In this document: piece by piece, positions 41,819 to 51,582 of the stretch
Numbering within the stretch: the first letter of the stretch is position 1
How the letters are laid out: every line of letters begins with the position of its first letter
DNA from: Cupriavidus sp. BIS7
GTDB taxonomy: Bacteria > Pseudomonadota > Gammaproteobacteria > Burkholderiales > Burkholderiaceae
NCBI RefSeq assembly: GCF_000292345.1
Contig: NZ_ALOU01000040.1
Coordinates: 62,001 to 126,000 of the forward strand
Direction of reading: 5' to 3'
DNA length: 64,000 nt
Translations under genes and position numbers: made by a program
The notes under the pieces: generated by a model
What the model was told of the DNA's origin: nothing
The model's database searches: none
The model's input: the letters and a program-made list of their open reading frames with translations, nothing else

Positions 41819-41864
41819 CAGTTTGCCACTGTTTGCCGCGAGTGCGGCCGGTGGCCGCGGCAGT

Positions 41865-43178
41865 TCAGTGTTCGTGGTGCAGGTACTTGGCCTGGCGCGG
41901 CAGGCGCAGGCTGACCAGGAAGGCCACCACCATCATCGCGGTGACGTACCAGTAGAACGTGCTTTCGTGGCCGATCGACTTCAGGCCCAGCGCCACGTAC
42001 TCGGCCGAGCCGCCAAAGATGGCGTTGGCCACCGCATACGCCAGCCCGACACCGAGTGCCCGCACTTCGGGCGGGAACATCTCGGCCTTCACGATGCCGC
42101 TGATCGACGTGTAGAAGCTGACGATGGCCAGCGCCACGCAGATCAGCACAAGTGCCATTTCGGGGCTGCTGACGGTCTTGAGCGTCGTCAGGATTGGCAC
42201 CGTGGCCAGCGCGCCAAGCGCGCCGAACAGCAGCATGTTGTTGCGGCGCCCGATGCGGTCGGACAGCGCGCCGAACAGCGGCTGCATGCACATGTACAGG
42301 AACAGGCAGCCCGTCATCACGTAGCTGGCGGTCTTGATCGGCATGCCGGCGGTGTTGACCAGGTACTTCTGCATGTACGTGGTGAACGTGTAGAAGATCA
42401 GCGAGCCGCCGGCCGTGTAGCCCAGCACCGTGAAGAACGCAGCCTTGTGGTGGCGGAAGATCTCGCCCACGGTGCCCGCGCCCTTGGCGTTGCGCGACTG
42501 TGCGGTGGTCGTTTCATGCAGCGTGCGGCGCAGCAGCAGGGCCACCACGGCGGTGACAGCGCCCACCACGAACGGAATGCGCCAGCCCCAGGCCTTGAGT
42601 TCGGCCTCGGTCAGCAACTGCTCCAGAATCACGATCACCAGCACGGCCAGCAACTGGCCGCCGATCAGCGTCACGTACTGGAACGACGAGAAGAAGCCGC
42701 GCCGGCCTTTCAGCGCGACTTCGCTCATGTACGTGGCGGTGGTGCCGTACTCGCCGCCGACCGACAGGCCCTGCAGCAGCCGCGCCACAAGCAGCAGCGC
42801 CGGCGCCCAGTTGCCGATGGCGGCATACGTCGGCAGGCAGGCAATCATCAGCGAGCCGAAGCACATCATCGTGACCGAGATCACCATCGAGTGCTTGCGG
42901 CCGGCGCGGTCGGCGAGGCGGCCGAACAGCCAGCCGCCGATCGGCCGCATCAGGAAGCCGGCCGCGAACACGCCGGCGGTGTTCAGAAGCTGCGCGGTGG
43001 GGTCAGCCTTCGGGAAGAACGACGACGCGAAATAGATCGCGCTGAACGCGTAGACATAGAAGTCGAACCATTCCACGAGATTGCCGGACGAAGCGGCAAC
43101 GATCGCGAAGATGCGCTTTTTGACTTCTTCCGGGGAGGGTGCCGTGCCGGTGGTGGCGGGGGAGGCAGTGTCTGTCAT
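41865..43178 (-). CDS. kgtP: MHS-family alpha-ketoglutarate:H+ symporter
   Basis: Major-facilitator permease of 437 aa and 12 membrane segments, metabolite:H+ symporter family. The run [101 protein letters not shown] and [17 protein letters not shown] tracks E. coli KgtP closely. It imports 2-oxoglutarate or a related dicarboxylate. Single gene with its own terminator. Confidence 0.88.
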   Translation of the reverse strand: MTDTASPATTGTAPSPEEVKKRIFAIVAASSGNLVEWFDFYVYAFSAIYFASSFFPKADPTAQLLNTAGVFAAGFLMRPIGGWLFGRLADRAGRKHSMVISVTMMCFGSLMIACLPTYAAIGNWAPALLLVARLLQGLSVGGEYGTTATYMSEVALKGRRGFFSSFQYVTLIGGQLLAVLVIVILEQLLTEAELKAWGWRIPFVVGAVTAVVALLLRRTLHETTTAQSRNAKGAGTVGEIFRHHKAAFFTVLGYTAGGSLIFYTFTTYMQKYLVNTAGMPIKTASYVMTGCLFLYMCMQPLFGALSDRIGRRNNMLLFGALGALATVPILTTLKTVSSPEMALVLICVALAIVSFYTSISGIVKAEMFPPEVRALGVGLAYAVANAIFGGSAEYVALGLKSIGHESTFYWYVTAMMVVAFLVSLRLPRQAKYLHHEH

Positions 43179-43600
43179 AGGACCTTCTGATTCTTGGCGG
43201 CGGGGCTTGCCGCTGGATAGAGGCGGGCGCGTTGTGCGGCGACCTGGCGCGACTTGAAAGCCGGCACCAGGCGGGGGCTGCCGCTCATCGGGCCCGTGTG
43301 CCCGGTTAGCGTAACTCGGAAATCATTGACTGCACAGACGACGTGCACCGAGCGCTCGTACACATGCCTTGCGGGGGCCTTGTCCGCGCTGGGCTTGCGG
43401 ATCATTGTCCTGCTTGGTGAATTGTGTTTTCGAATGCGCGGGGCGCCCGGGGGCAGCGAATCGCCGCTCCGCCCGCCGCCGCCCGTCACTGCCGTCCGTT
43501 GCGTTTGACCGGGCAGCTTGCGTGGCACCGCAGGCTGCGCAATGATGCTTGCCGGATTGTGCCCCCCGCTCCTTTCAAAAGCCTTGTCGAAGCCTAGCTG
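43179..43600. other. 422-bp intergenic region
   Basis: Leader of kgtP and upstream region of a small gene. No convincing gene, repeat or regulatory motif recognised. Confidence 0.5.
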
Positions 43601-43942
43601 ATGCCCGTTTTGCGAATCCTGCGAACCCTGCCGGTTCTGCTGCCATTGCTGCTATCGCCCATGCTGGCGGTGGCCGAACCCGATCTTGTGCAATGCAAAC
43701 GGATCGACCGGGAGCAACTGCGCACGGCTTCGGAAGAAACGCTGCTCTTCCTGCGCTGCCGCGCGCGGCAGACTTCGTACGATGCACCGCGGCTCAAGGG
43801 CGTGACGCAGAAGTACAAGGACGACATCGTGTTCTCGTGCCTCGACCAGGCCGATGCCGTCGAGCATCAGCTCAAGCTGAGCTACGGATATACGCGCGAG
43901 TCACTGGCCAAAAAGAAATGTGATGAATATCTAACTCGATAA
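43601..43942 (+). CDS. small secreted hypothetical protein
   Basis: Protein of 113 aa with a clear signal peptide (1-25, LPVLLPLLLSPMLAVA) and a mature part with four cysteines (VQCKRID, FLRCRAR, FSCLDQ, KKCDEYL), which could make two disulfides in the periplasm. I do not recognise the family. No strong ribosome site is visible, but base composition and signal peptide argue for a real gene. It precedes an AT-rich 110-bp stretch before the acyl-CoA dehydrogenase gene. Confidence 0.55.
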   Translation: MPVLRILRTLPVLLPLLLSPMLAVAEPDLVQCKRIDREQLRTASEETLLFLRCRARQTSYDAPRLKGVTQKYKDDIVFSCLDQADAVEHQLKLSYGYTRESLAKKKCDEYLTR

Positions 43943-44055
43943 CAATTGTCAAAATTTGTTATCGGTTCTGTCCAAGTTGTCGTGGATTGTCAAAATCGTC
44001 CATCCGCGTACCATTGGCGGCCATTGCTGTTGGATCTGATTGACCGGAGACTGCC

Positions 44056-45213
44056 ATGGCCCTCGACGCCGAATCCTTTTCCCTGCTGCGCGCTTCCGTG
44101 CAGCGCTTCATTGACGACCGCCTGAAGCCGGCTGAGGACACGCTCGAGGAACTCGACGACGTGCCCGCCGATATCGTGGCCGACATGAAGGAGATGGGCC
44201 TGTTCGGCATTTCGATTCCCGAGAGCTACGGAGGCATTGGCCTGTCGATGTCGCAGGAATGCGACGTCGTTTATGACCTGGGCCATACCGCGTTCGCATT
44301 CCGTTCGGTGTTCGGCACCAACGTTGGCATCGGTTCGCAGGGCATCCTGATGGACGGCACCGAGGAACAGAAGCAGGCCTATCTGCCGAAGATCGCCAGC
44401 GGTGACCTGATCATCTCGTTTGCGCTGACCGAGCCGAACGCCGGCTCCGATGCTGCGTCGCTGCAGACCCGCGCCGAACTGGACGGCGACCACTACATCA
44501 TCAACGGCACCAAGCGTTTCATCACGAACGCACCGCGCGCGGGCGCGTTCACGCTGATGGCGCGTACCGGAGGTCCGGGCGCCTCGGGGATTTCGGCATT
44601 CATCGTGCCGGCCGATACCCCGGGCATTTCGCTGGGCAAGCCGGACAAGAAGATGGGCCAGCGCGGCACCAAGACCTGCGACGTGGTGCTTGAGAATGCT
44701 CGCGTGCCGGCCGCCAACATCATCGGCGGCGTTCCGGGCGTGGGCTTCAAGACGGCGATGAAGGTGCTCGACCGCGGCCGACTGCATCTTTCCGCACTGG
44801 CCTGCGGCATGGCGCATCGCCTGATCACCGACGCCGTGGCCTATGCCAAGGAGCGCAAGCAGTTCGGCAAGCCGATCGGCGATTTCCAGCTGATCCAGGG
44901 CATGCTGGCCGACAGCCAGGCGGAACTCTATGCGGGCCTGTCGATGATGCGCGACTGCGCGCAGCGCTATGACGCCAAGCCGGTCGGCAAGAGCGACCCC
45001 GAAGTCAGCATGCTGGCTTCGTGCACGAAGATGTTCTGCACGGAGATGGTCGGGCGCGTGGCGGACCGTGCGGTGCAGATTCACGGCGGCGCGGGCTATA
45101 TCGCCGAATACACGGCAGAGCGCTTCTATCGCGATGTGCGTCTGCTGCGCCTGTACGAAGGCACCACCCAGATCCAGCAGGTCATCATCGCCAAGCATCT
45201 GCTGCGCGACTGA
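44056..45213 (+). CDS. acyl-CoA dehydrogenase
   Basis: FAD-dependent acyl-CoA dehydrogenase of standard length, 385 aa. FALTEPNAGSDAASLQTRAE, INGTKRFITNAPRAGAFTLMAR, KMGQRGTKTCDVVLENARVPAANIIG, RLHLSALACGMAHRLITDAVAYAKERKQFGKPI and VQIHGGAGYIAEYTAERFYRDVRLLRLYEGTTQIQQVIIAKHLLRD are classic, with the catalytic glutamate expected in YEGTTQ. Cytosolic, beta-oxidation or branched-chain degradation. No partner genes adjoin it. The stop lies in a 12-bp tandem repeat next to a shortened palindromic element. Confidence 0.93.
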   Translation: MALDAESFSLLRASVQRFIDDRLKPAEDTLEELDDVPADIVADMKEMGLFGISIPESYGGIGLSMSQECDVVYDLGHTAFAFRSVFGTNVGIGSQGILMDGTEEQKQAYLPKIASGDLIISFALTEPNAGSDAASLQTRAELDGDHYIINGTKRFITNAPRAGAFTLMARTGGPGASGISAFIVPADTPGISLGKPDKKMGQRGTKTCDVVLENARVPAANIIGGVPGVGFKTAMKVLDRGRLHLSALACGMAHRLITDAVAYAKERKQFGKPIGDFQLIQGMLADSQAELYAGLSMMRDCAQRYDAKPVGKSDPEVSMLASCTKMFCTEMVGRVADRAVQIHGGAGYIAEYTAERFYRDVRLLRLYEGTTQIQQVIIAKHLLRD

Positions 45214-45241
45214 GTGCGCAACTAAGTGCGCAACTAAGAGG
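45209..45241. repeat. stop-codon tandem duplication (12-bp unit)
   Basis: ACTGAGTGCGCA, ACTAAGTGCGCA and a partial ACTAAGAGG. The TGA of the acyl-CoA dehydrogenase gene is followed by two in-frame TAA copies at 12-bp intervals. Confidence 0.85.
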
Positions 45242-45280
45242 GCGTTTGAGAACCGCTGCGCTTCATTCTGAAACGGCCTC
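45238..45280. repeat. dispersed palindromic element, shortened copy
   Basis: Left arm GAGGGCGTTTGAGAA (45238-45252) joined directly to the right end CGCTTCATTCTGAAAC-type sequence; arms pair at 13 of 15 positions. The core between TTCTGGC and GCCAGAA found in copies A and B is missing, as expected for an internal deletion. Confidence 0.75.
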
Positions 45281-45329
45281 CAGGCACTAAAGAGGTTGCG
45301 CGACGGGTCAGAGGGCGACAGGAGACAGG

Positions 45330-45917
45330 ATGAGCAAGTTCCAGGTAGCGGCCCCTTGGCGGCCGGTCACGGCGGGGCAGCAGTCGGCAGTGTCCCGGAT
45401 CGATGTCCCCGCTGTGCACCGGCTGCGCGCCGTGGTGGCCACGTATCGGACGGCGCTGCAGGCGTACACGCTGGTCGTCTCCCCGGACGAACTGATGGCA
45501 TTGAGCAATGGCCGGGAGCCGTCGCATTCGGCGCGCGACTATCGCGCGCAAGCGCATCTGGACCGGCTGCTGGCCTCGGTTCGAGGGTCCGGCCTGGCCC
45601 TTCCCAGTGCGATCGTCGTTGCGGTATCGGGCGGCCGGATGCAATGCGAGTGCGATCACCTTTACACGCTGGAAATGCATCCGCAGGCTGGCGACAGCCT
45701 GATCGTGCTGGATGGGTATGACCGGCTGGCTGCGCTCGCCGAATCGGGGCGAGGGAATATCAAGACGCTGGTGACAGCCGTGCTGTGCTGTACGGCAATT
45801 GACGGCACCGAGGCCACATCGGCTACATCGGCCACCGGGGCCACCGGGTCCGATCATGTGCCGATGCACACATCGGCGGCCGCGCGTTGGGCCGGTGCGA
45901 CGCGGATCTGGCAATAA
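45330..45917 (+). CDS. hypothetical protein with a DGQHR-like motif
   Basis: Protein of 195 aa, no signal peptide. VVSPDELMALSNGREPSHSARDYRAQAHLDRLLASVRGSGLALPSAIVVAV leads to SLIVLDGYDRLAALAES, which resembles the DGQHRL-A-L motif of DGQHR/ParB-like domains, though with Tyr-Asp in place of Gln-His. The C-terminal 45 residues are Ala/Thr-rich low complexity. AGGAGACAGG before the ATG is a good ribosome site. Function unknown; the domain reading is tentative. Confidence 0.6.
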   Translation: MSKFQVAAPWRPVTAGQQSAVSRIDVPAVHRLRAVVATYRTALQAYTLVVSPDELMALSNGREPSHSARDYRAQAHLDRLLASVRGSGLALPSAIVVAVSGGRMQCECDHLYTLEMHPQAGDSLIVLDGYDRLAALAESGRGNIKTLVTAVLCCTAIDGTEATSATSATGATGSDHVPMHTSAAARWAGATRIWQ

Positions 45918-45996
45918 CACTGGCGACTGCCCTGCGGCAGCGCAGGGCCGCGGAAGCTGCGGCGGACGCCGGGACAGAGGCGGCTTCAACCAGCCG

Positions 45997-46368
45997 TCAG
46001 TGCCAGATGCTGTCGACGTCGCGCAGCAGGTGGCCGGCCAGGATGTAGTCGCCCAGGCGGCTCGCCTTGGCTTCGAGTTCCAGTAGTTGATGGTTGGCCA
46101 GCGTGCCAAGATCGAACTGGCAATACAGGTTGCGTTGCCGGAATGTCGTCTTGGGTTTGCCAAGCCCTTCGATCAGGGCGTCGCAAGAGCGGACGGCGAT
46201 GCTCTCCTGTCCGCGATATTGCACCCTGACGCCGCGACTTTCCCCCAGCCGTCCAAGCTCGATGGCGTCCTGCCATCCGGTCTCGTAATCCAGCTCAAGC
46301 GCACGCATCGGATTCGAGGCCAGAAGCCTGAGCGCTTCTGCCTTGCTGCCAGCTCGCACAATCGACAT
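45997..46368 (-). CDS. hypothetical protein
   Basis: Soluble protein of 123 aa, convergent with the previous gene. It opens MSIVRAGSKAEALRLLASNPMRALELDYETGWQDAIELGRLGE and ends in a helical segment LEAKASRLGDYILAGHLLRDVDSIWH. I recognise no family. AGAGGT 4 nt before 46368 supports this start rather than the in-frame ATG at 46428. Confidence 0.6.
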   Translation of the reverse strand: MSIVRAGSKAEALRLLASNPMRALELDYETGWQDAIELGRLGESRGVRVQYRGQESIAVRSCDALIEGLGKPKTTFRQRNLYCQFDLGTLANHQLLELEAKASRLGDYILAGHLLRDVDSIWH

Positions 46369-46458
46369 CCATACCTCTGGTTTCAATAAGCACTGTATGA
46401 ATATACAGTACTCGGTGGCTGTCCTCAAGGCTGGTCTTGTTGGTGTCGTTACGCCCGC

Positions 46459-49323
46459 TCACGGCTTGACGGCTTCGGCCGGGGCTGCGGCGGGGGCCGT
46501 GGCCGGCTGTGTTTCCGGGGGCGCCGTGCTGGCCGCCCCAGAGCCAAAGTCTCCGGCGAATGCCTGGGTCAGGGTGTCTGCGCCGAGGTAACGGCGGATC
46601 GCGTCGTTGACGGCTTCCGGCGTGGCCGTGCGGATGCGATCCTCCACTTCCGCCGTATGGGCCATGGTGCGGCCCAGATAGAGCTGGTTTGCCAGCGCCC
46701 CGGCAAGCAGGCCATCACGCGAACGGCTGATCAGGCCCTGCTGCAGCAGGCCGCTGACCGCTTCGGACAATTCGCTGGCGGTAATGCCATTGCGCACGAA
46801 GCGCTGCATTTCCTCATCGACAGCCCGATGCAGGCGCGCCTGGTTCTGCGGTGCATACACGGCCCACAGCGCGAAGCGGCCAGCGCGATCCAGCGCGCCG
46901 ACCGACAGCGAACTCGACACGCCATAACTGATGCCGTCCTGCTGCCGCAGCCGGTCGGCCAGGCGGCTGCGCATGCCTGTGCCACCCAGCACACGGCTGG
47001 CAATCAGCATCAGCGGGTAGTCCGGCGAATCGCTGAGCAGGTCTATCGGTTGCGATGCCAGGTAGACCGCGTTGGCCTTGCCCGGCGTATCGAGCGTGAA
47101 CGTGGCAGCAGGAATGGCGATAAACGGGCGGTCCACGCGGTCGAACGGGACTTGGGCGCGCCAGTCGCCAAACAGGAACTGTGCCTGCCGGACGGCATCG
47201 TCGGCGTTGAAGTCGCCAACGATGGCCAGTTGCGCGTGCTCCGCACCGTAGAAGCTGGCGTGGAAATCGCGCAGTTCGGCCAGCTTCACGGCCTTGAGGT
47301 CGGCCACGCTTTCGTCGAAGGTTGGCGTATAGCGCGGATCATCGGGCGGGTACGGATTGCCGTGGCGGCCCAGTGCATTGGGCGCCAGCGCATTGGGCTG
47401 GCGGCGCTGGCTTTCGATGCCCGCGATGCTGCTGGCGCGCAGGGTCTCCAGTTCGGCGGACGGGAAGGTGGGCATGCGCAGCACGGTACGGAGCAGCGCC
47501 AGCAGGTCGGGCAGATAGGCGCGCCGCGTCTCGAACCGGACTGTCAGCCGTTCGGAGTTGCCGGAGATCGACACATTGGCCTTGAGCGCCTCGAGCCGGT
47601 CAGCAATCTGCTGGCGGCTGAACGCGCCGGCGCCCCGGTCCAGCATGCTGGCGGTCAATGTGCCGATTGCAGTCTTCCCTTGCAGCGCTTGGGCATTGCC
47701 CAGCCGCAGGATCAGCGTGCCATTGACGGCTTCACCGCGCGTGGGCTTGGGCAGCAGGGCCAGTTCCATGCCGTTCGACAGCGTCTGGCGCAGCGTATGG
47801 GCATCGATATTGGCCGGGCTCGGGTCGAACGTGGCAACGGCCTGTGTGGCGGCCTTGCCGGTGTAGTTGCTGACCAGCGTGGCGATGTCAGGCGCGGGCG
47901 GAATGCTGGCGAGCTGGGGTTTGTCCCCGGGCAGGAACTCGCCGACCGTGCGGTTTGTCGGGCGCAGGTAGTTGTCCGCCACGCGCTGGACGTCTTCGAG
48001 CGTAGTGGTCTCCACGCGGTCGCGGCCGATGAAGAGCAGGCGCCAGTCCCCTTTGGCAATGGCCTCGGACAGCGCAACGCCATAGCGCGCCGGATCATTG
48101 AGAATTTTCTCGTAGCCGTTGCGCATGCGAACGCGTGCGCGCTCGAGTTCCTCCCCGGTGACGGGATGCGCGGCAAGTCCTTCTATCTCCGCCAGCAGTG
48201 CCGTGCGCACGGGCTCGATTGGCCGGTCCTTGCTGGTTCCGGCTGCGAACAGGATCACGCCGGGGTCCTTCATCGCGTCGAACGACGACATCTGCCATGC
48301 AGCCTTGCGGGTATCGACCAGCGCGTGTTCAAGCCGGCCGCCCGGCGTGTCGGCAAGGATGACGGAGAGCAGCCCCAGCGCCGTCGTATCGGGATGCGCG
48401 CCGGGCGCCACGTGATACAGCACGGCCACGATGCTGCTGTCACCCGGGCGCGTCAGCGTGAGTTCCCGGGCGCCTTCCTGCGCCGGTTCCACGGTGTGCT
48501 CGGGGGGCAGCACGCGCGTGGGCCGCGCAATCGGCCCGAACGCCTGCTCGATGCGCGCCAGCGTGCGTGCGGGGTCGAACTGGCCTGCCACCACCAGCAC
48601 GGCGTTGTCAGGCTGGTAGTAACGGCGATAGAACGCCTGCAGGTTCTCGATGCCGACGCGCTCCACGTCGCTGCGCGCACCGATCGGCGTCTTGCCATAG
48701 TTGTGCCACCGATACGCTGCCGCATACATCTGCTGCTGCAGCATCCGCATCGGATTGTTCTCGCCGATCTCCATCTCGTTGCGGACCACCGTCATCTCGC
48801 TGTCGAGGTCACTGCGTGCGATGAAGCTGTTGACCATGCGGTCCGCTTCCATGCGCAGCGCCCAGTCGAGGTTGTCCTCGCTGGCCGCAAAGGTCTCGAA
48901 GTAATTGGTACGGTCCTGCGCGGTTGTGCCGTTGTACTGCATGCCGCGACGCGCGAATTCGGTGGGAATCGTCCTGCCCGGCAACGACGGCGTGCCCTTG
49001 AACATCAGGTGCTCCAGCAGGTGCGCCATGCCCGTTTCGCCGTAGTTCTCGTGCCGGCTGCCGACCAGGTAGGTCATGTTCACCGTTGTGGTCGGCTGGG
49101 CGTCGTCGGGTGCAAGCAGGATCCGCAGGCCGTTTGGCAACTGGTACTCGGTGATGCCTTCCACGGTGGTCACGCGCGTGGCGTGAACGACTGGCGCGGC
49201 GGCGGGCGGCGGCACATAGGTGCCAGGCCGCGCAGCCATGGCGGGCGCGGAAACGGTGATCAGGCAGGCCAACAGGGCACAGGCGGCACCGGTGACGAAA
49301 CCGGCAGCAGGACGACGATGCAT
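46459..49323 (-). CDS. M16 family zinc metallopeptidase (pitrilysin-like)
   Basis: Periplasmic peptidase of 954 aa with a signal peptide (1-30, ending APAMA). The inverted zinc motif HLLEH is at 101-105 (GETGMAHLLEHLMFKGT), with the downstream glutamate in EMTVVRNEMEIGENNPMRML. The protein contains two tandem M16 halves: an active N-terminal one and a C-terminal half with GMRSRLADRLRQQDGISYGVSSSLSVG that lacks the zinc motif. Single-chain active plus inactive halves match the long pitrilysin-type form. The C-terminal 30 residues are Ala/Pro-rich. Stands alone. Confidence 0.92.
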   Translation of the reverse strand: MHRRPAAGFVTGAACALLACLITVSAPAMAARPGTYVPPPAAAPVVHATRVTTVEGITEYQLPNGLRILLAPDDAQPTTTVNMTYLVGSRHENYGETGMAHLLEHLMFKGTPSLPGRTIPTEFARRGMQYNGTTAQDRTNYFETFAASEDNLDWALRMEADRMVNSFIARSDLDSEMTVVRNEMEIGENNPMRMLQQQMYAAAYRWHNYGKTPIGARSDVERVGIENLQAFYRRYYQPDNAVLVVAGQFDPARTLARIEQAFGPIARPTRVLPPEHTVEPAQEGARELTLTRPGDSSIVAVLYHVAPGAHPDTTALGLLSVILADTPGGRLEHALVDTRKAAWQMSSFDAMKDPGVILFAAGTSKDRPIEPVRTALLAEIEGLAAHPVTGEELERARVRMRNGYEKILNDPARYGVALSEAIAKGDWRLLFIGRDRVETTTLEDVQRVADNYLRPTNRTVGEFLPGDKPQLASIPPAPDIATLVSNYTGKAATQAVATFDPSPANIDAHTLRQTLSNGMELALLPKPTRGEAVNGTLILRLGNAQALQGKTAIGTLTASMLDRGAGAFSRQQIADRLEALKANVSISGNSERLTVRFETRRAYLPDLLALLRTVLRMPTFPSAELETLRASSIAGIESQRRQPNALAPNALGRHGNPYPPDDPRYTPTFDESVADLKAVKLAELRDFHASFYGAEHAQLAIVGDFNADDAVRQAQFLFGDWRAQVPFDRVDRPFIAIPAATFTLDTPGKANAVYLASQPIDLLSDSPDYPLMLIASRVLGGTGMRSRLADRLRQQDGISYGVSSSLSVGALDRAGRFALWAVYAPQNQARLHRAVDEEMQRFVRNGITASELSEAVSGLLQQGLISRSRDGLLAGALANQLYLGRTMAHTAEVEDRIRTATPEAVNDAIRRYLGADTLTQAFAGDFGSGAASTAPPETQPATAPAAAPAEAVKP

Positions 49324-49520
49324 GGATTCTCCGAGGACGGCGTTGCAAGGCCGTCTGCAAGGATTCTATCCGTACCGGGGCGGCGAAAACCGCGTCCCGG
49401 TGCACTTTCAGAATCGGGGACATTCCGGCTCCACTCAGCGCCGGGACAGCGGGCACGGCCGCGAGGCGAATGTCCGATTCCAGCGGGTTTGTCTTGCCGC
49501 AAAGGCGTAGGATGCACGGC

Positions 49521-51026
49521 ATGGAACTCGATCCCGATACCTGCTACAAGGCCGTTGCCTCGCACGACCGACGCTTCGACGGACGCTTCTTCGTCGGCGT
49601 GTCGTCGACGGGGGTGTACTGCCGGCCGATCTGCGCGGTGCGCACGCCGAAGCGCGAGAACTGCACGTTCTACGAGACGGCCGCGGCGGCCGAAAAGAAC
49701 GGCTTTCGCCCGTGTCTGCGCTGCCGGCCCGAACTGGCGCCGGGCCACGGGCTGGCCGACATCTCGGGACGCCTGGCGCAGGCCGCGGCCACGCTGATTG
49801 ACGAAGGCTTCATGGCCGGTGCCGGCGTGGCACAACTGGCTGCGCGCATCGGCGTGACCGAGCGGCACCTGCGCCGCCTGTTCGATGCGGAATTCGGCGT
49901 CTCCGTGCATGAGTACGCACAGACCCAGAAGTTGCTGCTGGCCAAGCGGCTGCTGACCGACACCGGGCTGCCCGTGATGGAAGTGGCGCTGGCCGCTGGT
50001 TTCGGCAGCGTGCGGCGGTTCAACGATGTGCTCAAGGACCGCTATGGCCTGACGCCGCTGGCGATGCGCAAGCGCGCTGCCGACGGCATGGCGGACCGGC
50101 TGGTATTCGAACTCGGTTACCGGCCTCCGCTGGCGTGGTCCGCGCTGCTCGGATTCCTTGGCGTGCGGGCCGTCGACGGGATCGAGCAGTGTCAGGGCGA
50201 GGTTTATACGCGCACGCTGGCGATCGATGCGGGCGGCCATCGCCATATCGGCTGGGTGCGGCTGGAGCATGTGGCCAAACGCGCGGTTGTGCGGGTGACG
50301 CTGTCCGGCACGCTTGCGCACGTGATACCGCAGGCGCTGGGCAAGGTGCGCCGGCTTTGCGATCTCGGCTGCCGGCCCGATATCGTCGACGCGCACCTGG
50401 GCGATCTGGCCGCGCAGACGCCTGGCATGCGCCTGCCCGGGACGTTCGATGGATTCGAGATAGCGGTGCGGGCGATCGTCGGTCAGGTGATTCCGGTGGT
50501 GCAGGCGCGGCGTATCCTGGCGCGGCTGACGCAGGTTGCCGGCGAACCGTTGCCCGACGCGGCGCTGGCGGGGCTGGCCACACCGGCTGGCATGGCGCCG
50601 CTGGCGCATGTGTTTCCGACCGCGCCGGCACTGGCCTCGCTGCCCGACGCGGACTACCGGGCAGCCGGCGTGACGGCTACGAAGGCGCGGACGATCCGCG
50701 CGCTGGCCCGTGCGGTGGCAGCCGGTGAGATCGACCTCGATCCGCACGCGCCACCCGAGGCCACCGTGGCGCAGTTGCGTGCGATCGACGGCATCGGGGA
50801 CTGGACGGCGCAATACGTTGCCATGCGCGCGCTAGGCTGGCCTGACGCGTTTCCAGGTACCGATTACGCGTTGCGCAAGGTACTGGGCGTCGACACGGTC
50901 CGGCAGATGCAGGCGATAACCGCCGGATGGGCGCCGTGGCGCGCCTACGCGGCAATCCATTTGTGGCACCGCTACGAAGCCATCAAGCTTCAGGGTAGCG
51001 ATATAGACGAGCAGGAGGCGGCATGA
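49521..51026 (+). CDS. Ada/AraC-type regulator fused to AlkA DNA glycosylase
   Basis: DNA alkylation-repair protein of 501 aa with three modules. Residues 1-75 are the Ada zinc domain with Cys34, Cys38, Cys65 and Cys68 (VYCRPICAV; RPCLRCRPE), where one Cys can accept methyl groups from phosphotriesters; 80-185 are an AraC helix-turn-helix (VAQLAARIGVTERHLRRLF; EVALAAGFGSVRRFNDVL); 190-501 are a 3-methyladenine glycosylase with the HhH segment AIDGIGDWTAQYVAMRALGWPDAFPGTDYALRK, whose Asp is the expected catalytic residue. A start at 49512 is also possible. The ogt gene overlaps its stop, so sensor, glycosylase and O6-methyltransferase form one unit. Confidence 0.9.
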   Translation: MELDPDTCYKAVASHDRRFDGRFFVGVSSTGVYCRPICAVRTPKRENCTFYETAAAAEKNGFRPCLRCRPELAPGHGLADISGRLAQAAATLIDEGFMAGAGVAQLAARIGVTERHLRRLFDAEFGVSVHEYAQTQKLLLAKRLLTDTGLPVMEVALAAGFGSVRRFNDVLKDRYGLTPLAMRKRAADGMADRLVFELGYRPPLAWSALLGFLGVRAVDGIEQCQGEVYTRTLAIDAGGHRHIGWVRLEHVAKRAVVRVTLSGTLAHVIPQALGKVRRLCDLGCRPDIVDAHLGDLAAQTPGMRLPGTFDGFEIAVRAIVGQVIPVVQARRILARLTQVAGEPLPDAALAGLATPAGMAPLAHVFPTAPALASLPDADYRAAGVTATKARTIRALARAVAAGEIDLDPHAPPEATVAQLRAIDGIGDWTAQYVAMRALGWPDAFPGTDYALRKVLGVDTVRQMQAITAGWAPWRAYAAIHLWHRYEAIKLQGSDIDEQEAA

Positions 51027-51565
51027 GCAGCCATCAAATCATCGACAGTCCGCTGGGCAACATCCTGTTGCGTGCCGACGCGGGCGCCTTGACCGGCGTG
51101 TTCTTCGCCGGACAGAAGTACTACCCCGGCCAGGCACAGCCATCCCCGGCGACGTCCGCCGCGGACGCACGTGTTCTGGATCAGGCTGCGGACGAGATCA
51201 ACGCCTATTTCGACGGCGCGCTGCATGTGTTCTCGGTGCCGTTCCGGCTCGTTGGCAGCGCGTTTCAGCAACGCATCTGGCAGGCGCTGTGCGACATCGG
51301 GTTCGGCGAAACATCGACGTATGGACAACTCGGGGCCGGGCTGGGCCTGCCGCCGAGCCATGCGCGTGCGGTGGGTGGCGCCGTCGGGCGTAATCCGCTG
51401 TCGATCATCGTCCCGTGCCATCGCGTGCTGGGTGCCTCCGGCGACCTGACCGGCTACGCGGGCGGCGTCGACCGCAAGCGTGCACTGCTGACGCTGGAAG
51501 GCGTGCTGCATCCGGGCCAGATGCAGGCGATGGCGCCGCGTCAGGTGGCGCTGGCCCTGGACTGA
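51023..51565 (+). CDS. ogt: methylated-DNA-protein-cysteine methyltransferase
   Basis: Suicide repair enzyme removing O6-methylguanine lesions, 180 aa. The acceptor Cys132 lies in IIVPCHRVLG; FQQRIWQALCDIGFGETSTYGQL and RAVGGAVGRNPLSI complete the C-terminal MGMT domain. The ATG overlaps the stop of the Ada/AlkA fusion gene (ATGA), giving a coupled alkylation-response operon. Confidence 0.93.
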   Translation: MSSHQIIDSPLGNILLRADAGALTGVFFAGQKYYPGQAQPSPATSAADARVLDQAADEINAYFDGALHVFSVPFRLVGSAFQQRIWQALCDIGFGETSTYGQLGAGLGLPPSHARAVGGAVGRNPLSIIVPCHRVLGASGDLTGYAGGVDRKRALLTLEGVLHPGQMQAMAPRQVALALD

Positions 51566-51582
51566 CACGACCGGGGAAACAC

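Noticed and set aside
43254-43508. 84-codon frame in the kgtP upstream gap
   Set aside because: No ribosome site, mixed composition and no family resemblance.
46657-49797. 1046-codon plus-strand open frame
   Set aside because: Antisense to the M16 peptidase gene and running into the Ada/AlkA gene; Arg/Gly/Ala-rich translation typical of GC-rich shadow frames, no family features or ribosome site.
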